Origin: JANRIC01 sp033765345
GTDB taxonomy: Bacteria; Bacteroidota; Bacteroidia; Cytophagales; Microscillaceae
Direction: 5' to 3'
DNA: 16,582 bases
Assembly: GCA_033765345.1 (NCBI GenBank)
Contig: JANRIC010000250.1
Span: forward strand, 1-16,582
Shown here: piece by piece, positions 8,374 to 13,597 of the stretch
Layout of the letters: each line of letters starts with the position of its first letter
Position numbering within the stretch: the first letter of the stretch is position 1
Position numbers and translations under genes: made by a program
The notes under the pieces: model-generated
What the model was told of the DNA's origin: nothing
Seen by the model: only the letters and a program-made list of their open reading frames with translations
The model's database searches: none

Positions 8374-8718
8374 TTATTTAACTTTTTCAACAATAGCCTG
8401 AAAAGCATCAGGGTTGTTAAGTGCCAAATCAGCCAGTACCTTTCGGTTGAGTTCTACGTTGGCCAATTTTAATTTGTGGATAAACTCTGAATAACTTAAT
8501 CCGTACGCACGAACTCCTGCATTGATACGAAGTATCCAGAGGCGGCGAAAGTTACGTTTTTTGACTTTTCGGTCGCGGTAGGCATAGCCCAAGCCTTTTT
8601 CGATGGTGTTTTTGGCGACCGTCCACACATTTTTTCTACGCCCAAAGAAACCTTTGGACAGCTTCATCATTTTTTTTCTACGCTTTCTTGCAGCGACGAC
8701 ATTTACCGAACGTGGCAT
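8374..8718 (-). CDS. rplT: 50S ribosomal protein L20
   Basis: L20 binds 23S rRNA early in large-subunit assembly and in many bacteria also represses its own mRNA. The start is set at ATG 8718, giving 114 residues beginning MPRSVN, the universal L20 N terminus. An in-frame ATG 13 codons upstream (8757) would add an unconserved MECLFAKNLNFKN and is rejected. The long basic N-terminal helix (residues 1-60) carries ARKRRKKMMKLSKGFFGRRKN (9-29) and AYRDRKVKKRNFRRLWI (46-62). The globular RNA-binding domain follows, with INAGVRAYGLSYSEFI (65-80). It lies 90 bases after rpmI, an unusually long gap for this pair, and that gap contains a hairpin (8747-8770) that could be a regulatory site. No Shine-Dalgarno is present. 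Confidence 0.97.
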   Translation of the reverse strand: MPRSVNVVAARKRRKKMMKLSKGFFGRRKNVWTVAKNTIEKGLGYAYRDRKVKKRNFRRLWILRINAGVRAYGLSYSEFIHKLKLANVELNRKVLADLALNNPDAFQAIVEKVK

Positions 8719-8746
8719 ATTTTTAAAATTTAGATTTTTGGCGAAT

Positions 8747-8770
8747 AAGCATTCCATAGAGGAACAGCTT
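8747..8770 (-). promoter_or_regulatory. Hairpin in the rpmI-rplT spacer, candidate L20 autoregulatory element
   Basis: On the transcribed strand AAGC and GCTT (4 bp) enclose a small asymmetric internal loop (TG opposite T), then TTCC/GGAA (4 bp) and a 5-base loop. L20 is known to bind two-helix elements with an internal loop that mimic its 23S rRNA site. The location directly before rplT fits, but no covariation is available here, so the role is inference. Confidence 0.3.
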
Positions 8771-8808
8771 ACTACTTGGGGGCCTCAATCAGTGAATAAA
8801 TAAACAGA

Positions 8809-9003
8809 TTATATCCAGAGAAGAGCTTTTACGTTATTTTCATCAGACTGATGTACAAGTGTATCATGAGTTAAATTACGCTTTCTTTTGATAGACTTTT
8901 TGGTAAGAATATGTCTTTTAAAAGCGTGTTTTCTCTTGATTTTACCCGTACCCGTCAGTTTGAATCGCTTCTTAGCTCCGGAGTTTGGTTTAACCTTAGG
9001 CAT
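8809..9003 (-). CDS. rpmI: 50S ribosomal protein L35
   Basis: Small basic large-subunit protein of 64 residues. The N terminus MPKVKPNSGAKKRFKLTGTG and the following IKRKHAFKRHILTKKSIKRKR (residues 22-42) are diagnostic for L35, as is its place between infC and rplT. The C-terminal end (about 43-64, DTLVHQSDENNVKALLWI) is typical in length. There is no Shine-Dalgarno. A perfect -7 box lies 34 bases upstream, within the short infC-rpmI spacer, so an extra promoter for rpmI-rplT is possible. Confidence 0.97.
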   Translation of the reverse strand: MPKVKPNSGAKKRFKLTGTGKIKRKHAFKRHILTKKSIKRKRNLTHDTLVHQSDENNVKALLWI

Positions 9004-9036
9004 TAGTAAATGATTAATTTTACAAATTTAAGGCTG

Positions 9037-9044
9037 CAAATATA
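9037..9044 (-). promoter_or_regulatory. Candidate -7 box before rpmI (TATATTTG)
   Basis: An exact TAnnTTTG match in the 64-base spacer between infC and rpmI, on the coding strand. A TTG in the end of infC lies 24 bases upstream, slightly beyond the usual spacing. It could drive the ribosomal protein genes separately from infC. Confidence 0.35.
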
Positions 9045-9067
9045 AAAAATATTTTTGAAGAATTGTA

Positions 9068-9697
9068 TCAATTGTTTTCTTTTTCCTTATTACTCACCTT
9101 GTTTTCTTTTTCTTTATCCTTTTCTTTATTCTCTACGGGTTTTGTTTTTTTGCCGGATGGTTTAGGGGACATGATGAGGGTCATTCTTTTTCCTTCTAGT
9201 TTAGGCATTTGTTCTACCTTACCATAATCTTCTAATCCCTGGGCAAATTTAAGCAATAGGATTTCGCCACGTTCTTTGAATACAATTGTTCTTCCCACGA
9301 AATGAACGTAAGCCTTGAGCTTGGCTCCCTCACTGAGGAAATTTTTGGCGTGATTTAATTTAAAATTAAAATCATGATCATCTGTATTAGGTCCAAACCT
9401 AATTTCTTTGACGACTACCTTTTGAGCTTTGGCTTTGAGTTCTTTAGCTTTTTTCTTAAGCTCGTATTTAAACTTAGAATAATCGACTATTTTACATACC
9501 GGCGGATCAGCTTGGGGAGCGATCTCTACTAGGTCAAGTCCTTGGGATTCAGCCAATTTGATAGCTTCCTCAATGGGATAAATCTTGGGCTCGACATTAT
9601 CACCTACCACACGCACCTTGGGAGTTCTAATTTTATGATTGATCCGGTAAGGCTCTTCTTTTCTCCCGCGGGTGTTTTTTTTGAAATTCTTATTAAT
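9068..9697 (-). CDS. infC: Translation initiation factor IF-3 (AUU start)
   Basis: IF3 binds the 30S subunit, prevents subunit joining and rejects non-canonical start codons. The IF3-N domain spans about residues 17-87 (PYRINHKIRTPKVRVVGDN at 16-34, then APQADPPVCKIVDYSKF at 60-76). A lysine-rich linker follows, then IF3-C about 93-178 (VKEIRFGP at 96-103, KLEGKRMTLIMSPK at 166-179). A 30-residue charged tail (KEKDKEKENK type) extends beyond the usual C terminus. The only GTG or ATG start lies at codon 28, inside the conserved domain. The frame stays open 27 codons further to an ATT at 9697, placed 6 bases after AAAGGAGG. I therefore assign a 209-residue protein starting at AUU, as in E. coli infC, where the AUU start lets IF3 repress its own synthesis. 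No other gene here has such a Shine-Dalgarno. thrS, a common upstream partner, is absent. Confidence 0.95.
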   Translation of the reverse strand: MNKNFKKNTRGRKEEPYRINHKIRTPKVRVVGDNVEPKIYPIEEAIKLAESQGLDLVEIAPQADPPVCKIVDYSKFKYELKKKAKELKAKAQKVVVKEIRFGPNTDDHDFNFKLNHAKNFLSEGAKLKAYVHFVGRTIVFKERGEILLLKFAQGLEDYGKVEQMPKLEGKRMTLIMSPKPSGKKTKPVENKEKDKEKENKVSNKEKENN

Positions 9698-9703
9698 TTT
9701 TAA

Positions 9704-9711
9704 CCTCCTTT
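9704..9711 (-). promoter_or_regulatory. Strong Shine-Dalgarno of infC (AAAGGAGG)
   Basis: AAAGGAGG on the minus strand ends 6 bases before the ATT at 9697. It decides the start of infC, because no ATG, GTG or TTG lies at suitable spacing. None of the other genes in the window has a GGAGG at its start, so this site is exceptional locally. Confidence 0.85.
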
Positions 9712-9757
9712 ATTTAGTTGAACAATATTATTTTTAGATAATATAATCTTTAAAACT

Positions 9758-9765
9758 CAAATATA
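9758..9765 (-). promoter_or_regulatory. Candidate -7 box before infC (TATATTTG)
   Basis: An exact TAnnTTTG match about 60 bases upstream of the infC start. A TTG lies only 12 bases upstream, too close for a -33 element, so only the -7 part is convincing. Between it and the Shine-Dalgarno is a weak AT-only 7-bp hairpin (ATATTAT/ATAATAT, 9725-9744). Confidence 0.35.
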
Positions 9766-9780
9766 AAAACTAAGTTCCAA

Positions 9781-10722
9781 TTATTTTAATTCGAACTGAT
9801 TGATTCCGATTTCCTGATCTTCCAGCCCTTTGTTTACATCGGTCAGGTATAAACGTACCGAATAAGTCCCACTGGCACGGCGATCGAGCATTCCGTTTTC
9901 AAACTCCAAGATTACCTTTTGGTTGGTGGGGTCTGCGGGGGCATTAAATTCATTTCGATAACGAGGATTAATGGGCACTTCTTTATTAGCACTGTCAAAA
10001 ACCTTAAATATCAGGTTTTCGGTAGGTTTGGGAGCTCGGCTCAGCGCGAATGTAACTTCTAATCGGTCTGTATTTTGAGAGCGGGTAGAAGGTGAGAACT
10101 TTCCTCTTTTCAGTTCGCCGGGTTGGGCTTTCATACGTGTCGTAAAAATTGCCGTACGATTATCCGCATTGCCGGTAGCTGCCAGAAGTTCGCGTTGTAA
10201 TCGCTGGTTTTCTTGAGAAAGGGAATTTCTCTCGGCTGTCAATTGTTGAATTTGTTTTTGAAAATCTTCGCCAGATACGCCACTGTTGGCCAGAAGGTCA
10301 TCGTATTTTTTCTGTACTTCGTTCAATCTTCCCTGCAACGTGTTTAGTTGTTTCTGTAGTTGTGCGATTTTGGCTTGTGCATTTCGTTCATTAGCACGGG
10401 TATAAGCCAATAGTTGGGAGATAGAATCTTTTTCCTGAATCAGTCTTTTTCTTTCGGCATCGAGCTGAAGGGCTTCTTTTTCCAAGCGGAAGGCCTTGTC
10501 ATCCAGGTTTTTGATTTTTTGGACGTACTCGGTAGATTTGTCTACCAAGCTATCAATACGCTCCGTATTGACTTTATTAACGGCATCAAGCTTGCTACTG
10601 CTTCTATAAAACATAAAAGCGACTACGGCTGCTGCCAGAAAAAGGATCAATAGGACGATATTTGCCGGATTGAAGGCAAATCGATTTTCTATTTTTCTGT
10701 AAGTCGTTTCGTGATTTGTCAT
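9781..10722 (-). CDS. Membrane-anchored coiled-coil protein, function unknown
   Basis: A 313-residue protein I cannot assign to a named family. It has a short cytoplasmic N terminus and one transmembrane helix (about residues 19-39, PANIVLLILFLAAAVVAFMFY). A long coiled coil rich in Lys, Glu, Gln and Leu heptads follows, from about 45 to 183, with a likely break near NSGVSGEDF (146-154). The C-terminal domain of about 120 residues (190-313) alternates polar and hydrophobic residues and contains phrases such as FKVFDSANKEVP and GTYSVRLYLTDV, suggesting an Ig-like beta-sandwich. Topology is probably N-in with the coil and C-terminal domain in the periplasm. It sits 54 bases downstream of an ABC permease on the same strand and 83 bases upstream of infC; a -7 box in the first gap suggests it has its own promoter. 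A structural or envelope-scaffold role is only a guess. Confidence 0.75.
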   Translation of the reverse strand: MTNHETTYRKIENRFAFNPANIVLLILFLAAAVVAFMFYRSSSKLDAVNKVNTERIDSLVDKSTEYVQKIKNLDDKAFRLEKEALQLDAERKRLIQEKDSISQLLAYTRANERNAQAKIAQLQKQLNTLQGRLNEVQKKYDDLLANSGVSGEDFQKQIQQLTAERNSLSQENQRLQRELLAATGNADNRTAIFTTRMKAQPGELKRGKFSPSTRSQNTDRLEVTFALSRAPKPTENLIFKVFDSANKEVPINPRYRNEFNAPADPTNQKVILEFENGMLDRRASGTYSVRLYLTDVNKGLEDQEIGINQFELK

Positions 10723-10749
10723 TCCAATATTTTAAAAATGATATTCTAA

Positions 10750-10757
10750 CAAATATA
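10750..10757 (-). promoter_or_regulatory. Candidate -7 box before the coiled-coil gene (TATATTTG)
   Basis: An exact TAnnTTTG match in the 54-base spacer, 28 bases upstream of the ATG at 10722. A TTTG lies 24 bases further upstream, in the end of the permease gene, a little beyond normal spacing. Confidence 0.35.
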
Positions 10758-10776
10758 GAGGTAATTTATTAAAAAA

Positions 10777-12006
10777 CTATTCAAAACGCAAAGATTCAAT
10801 CGGATCTAATTTAGAAGCTTTGTAAGCCGGATAAAATCCTGACGCAATTCCAACAAAAACACACGTAAAAAGCGCAATAATCATCCAAAGCCAAGGGATG
10901 ATAAATTTTTCCGAACCCAAAAACACGGCTACCCAATTGCCGATCGTGATCCCCAAAATGATACCTGCGATCCCTCCTAACTGGCAAATCACAATGGCTT
11001 CAATCAAAAATTGCTCTCTGATGCGCCTTGGGGTGGCTCCTAAAGCTTTTCTAACGCCGATTTCGCGGGTTCTCTCTGTGACCGACACCATCATAATATT
11101 CATCAGCCCAATGGCTGCCCCCAGTAAGGTGATAAAACTCACTAAACCACCTCCCAATTGAAAATAACTCGTGATGTTATTAAGCCGCTCAATCAGGGTT
11201 TCACTTCTTTCAACCTCAAAAGATTCGGGCATTCCTAAAGGATCTTTGCGAATTCTGCGCATCAAGCTAGTTGCTTCTCCAATGGCATAATCAAAATCAG
11301 TAGTAGAATTCAAGATGGTCGAGATATTGTAGGTAGGTTCATTGCTATCTATTTGGATGCGGGCATTTTCAAGTGGGATAAGCACCTGTCGGTCGCCGCT
11401 TCCCCCCTCACTGGTGCCTTTTTTCTGAAGTACACCTACTACTTTGTATTTATACCCCCGGATGTTGATCAGTTCATTGATAGGATTTGCCTTATCAAAA
11501 AGGGTTTCGGCAATTTCAAATCCAAGAATTGCCACAAAACTAGCCTGATTCAGCTCAATGGTTGAGAAATTTCGCCCTGATTCCAGGTCAAGGCTTTGAG
11601 AAAATAGATAATGTTCATTGATGCCTATTACCATCACATTTGGATTGGTTTTTTTGGACAAATATTTCACTTCGGCAGCACCTGTCACCGATACACTCAG
11701 ACTGATTTTGGCATCAAATGCCAGATTATCTACATAGGCTTTGGCCTGGCGGTATTCTATGGGGGGATACACTTTGTCTTGTCGTCCGAAAGGTCCGCGT
11801 TGGCGTTCTGGCACTTTGATATCAAAAGAATTTGCTCCCAGATCAGCAAAACTATCCCTAATTTGTGCTTGCATACTGTCAATGGCAGTCAAAATACCCA
11901 CCAATGCCGTAATCCCAATGGTAATGATCAAAGCTGTAAGAACCGACCGAAGCAAGTTAGATTGAACCGACCGCAAGCCCTCTTTAACATTTTCTAAATA
12001 ATTCAT
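10777..12006 (-). CDS. ABC transporter permease, MacB/FtsX type
   Basis: A 409-residue permease of the MacB family. These proteins act as dimers with a separate ATPase and move energy to or export substrates across the periplasm. The N-terminal transmembrane helix (about residues 20-43, RSVLTALIITIGITALVGIL) is preceded by the typical amphipathic ENVKEGLRSVQSNLL. The periplasmic MacB core domain runs about 45-280. The C-terminal FtsX domain has three helices (about 285-310, 335-362 and 370-393), with the conserved cytoplasmic loop ERTREIGVRKALGATPRRI (311-329) and the ending FYPAYKASKLDPIESLRFE. All parts expected of the family are present, so it is full length. No ATPase gene and no MacA-like adaptor is found here, so the partner must be encoded elsewhere. 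The substrate is unknown. It is divergent from the 12148 gene, with 141 bases between the starts. Confidence 0.93.
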   Translation of the reverse strand: MNYLENVKEGLRSVQSNLLRSVLTALIITIGITALVGILTAIDSMQAQIRDSFADLGANSFDIKVPERQRGPFGRQDKVYPPIEYRQAKAYVDNLAFDAKISLSVSVTGAAEVKYLSKKTNPNVMVIGINEHYLFSQSLDLESGRNFSTIELNQASFVAILGFEIAETLFDKANPINELINIRGYKYKVVGVLQKKGTSEGGSGDRQVLIPLENARIQIDSNEPTYNISTILNSTTDFDYAIGEATSLMRRIRKDPLGMPESFEVERSETLIERLNNITSYFQLGGGLVSFITLLGAAIGLMNIMMVSVTERTREIGVRKALGATPRRIREQFLIEAIVICQLGGIAGIILGITIGNWVAVFLGSEKFIIPWLWMIIALFTCVFVGIASGFYPAYKASKLDPIESLRFE

Positions 12007-12093
12007 GGTTTTTATTTGCTTATATGAAATCTCGTGCGTAGGTTATGCATAAATTTAACAATATACTATGAGTCCAATTTAAGAATATTTTGT

Positions 12094-12101
12094 TACATTT
12101 G
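12094..12101 (+). promoter_or_regulatory. Candidate -7 box of the 12148 gene (TACATTTG)
   Basis: TACATTTG fits TAnnTTTG exactly and lies 46 bases before ATG 12148. Its position downstream of the GTG at 12034 argues for the later start. No good TTG is seen at the -33 distance. Confidence 0.4.
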
Positions 12102-12147
12102 TATAAGTCCAAATATCCTTACTAGAAAAATAAAATCCAACAGATTC

Positions 12148-13407
12148 ATGCAAAAGTTATTCTTGTTTTTTTTACTCCTCCTGATCAGCCCTCTTAGTCG
12201 CGCTTCACATATATTTATCCCCATGGATGAAACTCAGGTGAATCACCTAAAAGCTTATGGTATAGCTTATTGGGTACTTACGCAAGGCTCCGAGGCAGAA
12301 TGGTTGCTCAACTACCGAGGCGGAAGCTTTATGTTTACGTATAATCAAAAATTTGAAGAAGAATTACGCATCAGAGGCGTGAGCTATCAAGTGATTTCCG
12401 ATGCTCAAGCAGCCGCCATTTTAGAAGAAATCAGCAGTCCAGAAGCCAATATGGATGCTATGCGATTGGATAAAGCTCCTAAAATTGCAGTTTATTCCCC
12501 TAAATCCAAGCAGCCTTGGGATGATGCCGTAACACTGGTACTCACTTATGCTGAAATCCCTTATGACGTAATTTTTGACGATGAAGTCATGCAAGATGAA
12601 CTACCTAAATACGACTGGTTGCACCTACATCACGAGGATTTTACCGGACAATTGGGTAAATTTTATGCCCATTATCGCAATCACCCCTGGTACATCGAGC
12701 AGAAAAAAGAATTTGAAACTACTGCCAAAAAATACGGCTTCAAAAAGGTTTCTCAATTAAAACTATCGGTTGTTAAAAAAATACGAGATTACTGCGCCGG
12801 CGGAGGTTTTCTCTTTGCGATGTGCTCTGCAGCAGATACCTACGACATCGCCCTGGCTGCCGATGGACTTGATATCTGCGAAAGTATGTATGACGGCGAC
12901 CCTGCAGACCCTCAGGCACAAAGCAAATTGGACTTCAGCAAGACTTTTGCCTTTGAAAACTTTAAACTGAATCGTAATCCTTATGAATACGAATATTCGG
13001 ATATTGATAATCAACAGTTCGAGCGCGGACTAAGAGAAAATAACGATTTCTTTTCTTTGTTTACCTTTTCTGCCAAATGGGATCCCATTCCTACAATGCT
13101 TACCCAATGCCACACCAATATGATCAAGGGTTTTATGGGGCAGACTACTGCTTTTAAAAAATCGCTCATTAAATCTGATGTGGTGGTCATGGGTGAAACT
13201 AAAAAAATTGATGAAGCCCGTTACATTCACAGTACGTATGGCAAAGGTTTTTGGACTTTCTATGGGGGTCACGATCCTGAAGATTATCAGCATTTTGTAG
13301 GTGAAGACCCAACCGACCTGAATCTACACCCAACCTCCGCCGGATACCGACTAATTCTTAATAATATTCTCTTCCCGGCAGCTCGCAAAAAGAAACGCAA
13401 AACCTAA
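12148..13407 (+). CDS. Secreted conserved Bacteroidota protein with GATase1/ThuA-like features
   Basis: A 419-residue protein with a clear signal peptide (MQKLFLFFLLLLISPLSRA, likely cut before Ser20), so it acts in the periplasm or outside. The frame extends upstream to a GTG at 12034, but the signal peptide and the -7 box fix ATG 12148. From memory, homologues in Bacteroidota are often labelled asparagine synthetase B. I see neither an N-terminal catalytic cysteine nor a PP-loop, so that name is not supported. Features seen: APKIAVYSPK (110-119) followed by VTLVLTYAEIPYDVIFDDEV (128-147), like the first strands of a class I glutamine-amidotransferase/ThuA fold; DWLHLHHEDF (156-165); GGGFLFAMCSAAD (218-230), with Cys226 where such folds have their nucleophile elbow; and GKGFWTFYGGHDPEDYQH (365-382), similar to the C-terminal motif of ThuA-like proteins. 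Its enzymatic role is unknown. The gene is monocistronic, with a strong terminator 84 bases downstream. Confidence 0.75.
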   Translation: MQKLFLFFLLLLISPLSRASHIFIPMDETQVNHLKAYGIAYWVLTQGSEAEWLLNYRGGSFMFTYNQKFEEELRIRGVSYQVISDAQAAAILEEISSPEANMDAMRLDKAPKIAVYSPKSKQPWDDAVTLVLTYAEIPYDVIFDDEVMQDELPKYDWLHLHHEDFTGQLGKFYAHYRNHPWYIEQKKEFETTAKKYGFKKVSQLKLSVVKKIRDYCAGGGFLFAMCSAADTYDIALAADGLDICESMYDGDPADPQAQSKLDFSKTFAFENFKLNRNPYEYEYSDIDNQQFERGLRENNDFFSLFTFSAKWDPIPTMLTQCHTNMIKGFMGQTTAFKKSLIKSDVVVMGETKKIDEARYIHSTYGKGFWTFYGGHDPEDYQHFVGEDPTDLNLHPTSAGYRLILNNILFPAARKKKRKT

Positions 13408-13410
13408 GTC

Positions 13411-13473
13411 AATGGGTAATGAGTAATGGTTAATGGGTAATGGGTAATGAGTAATGAGTAATGGGTAATGGGT
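13411..13473. repeat. Heptanucleotide tandem repeat, nine units
   Basis: Nine consecutive 7-base units follow the stop codon of the 12148 gene: AATGGGT five times, AATGAGT three times and AATGGTT once. The order is mixed rather than blocky. The length 7 is not a multiple of three and the array lies outside genes. Similar heptameric short tandem repeats are known from other bacteria, notably cyanobacteria. Confidence 0.9.
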
Positions 13474-13490
13474 TTATATCATTCATGATC

Positions 13491-13521
13491 AAATCCCAGC
13501 GAGAACGCCGGGATTTTTTTT
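13491..13521 (+). terminator. Intrinsic terminator of the 12148 gene
   Basis: The arms AAATCCC/GGGATTT (7 bp) and inner GCG/CGC (3 bp), with one A-C mismatch between them, enclose an AGAA loop. The hairpin runs directly into eight T residues (13514-13521). The neighbouring receptor gene ends convergently at 13598, 77 bases away. Confidence 0.9.
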
Positions 13522-13597
13522 GCCTAAGAAAAGGGGTATGGTGATATTTTTAATCGTGTCCTTTGGTGAGTTTGCTCGCCGATTCGGTTTTATTTTC

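Noticed and set aside
8374..8757. Longer L20 starting at ATG 8757
   Set aside because: The extra 13 residues are not conserved in L20, and MPRSVN at 8718 is the universal start; the upstream ATG lies in the loop of a hairpin.
9068..9616. infC starting at GTG 9616
   Set aside because: It would remove conserved residues of the IF3-N domain and has no ribosome-binding site, whereas ATT 9697 has a perfectly spaced GGAGG.
12034..12147. N-terminal extension of the 12148 gene from GTG 12034
   Set aside because: It would bury the signal peptide 38 residues inside the protein, and the -7 box at 12094 lies within the extension.
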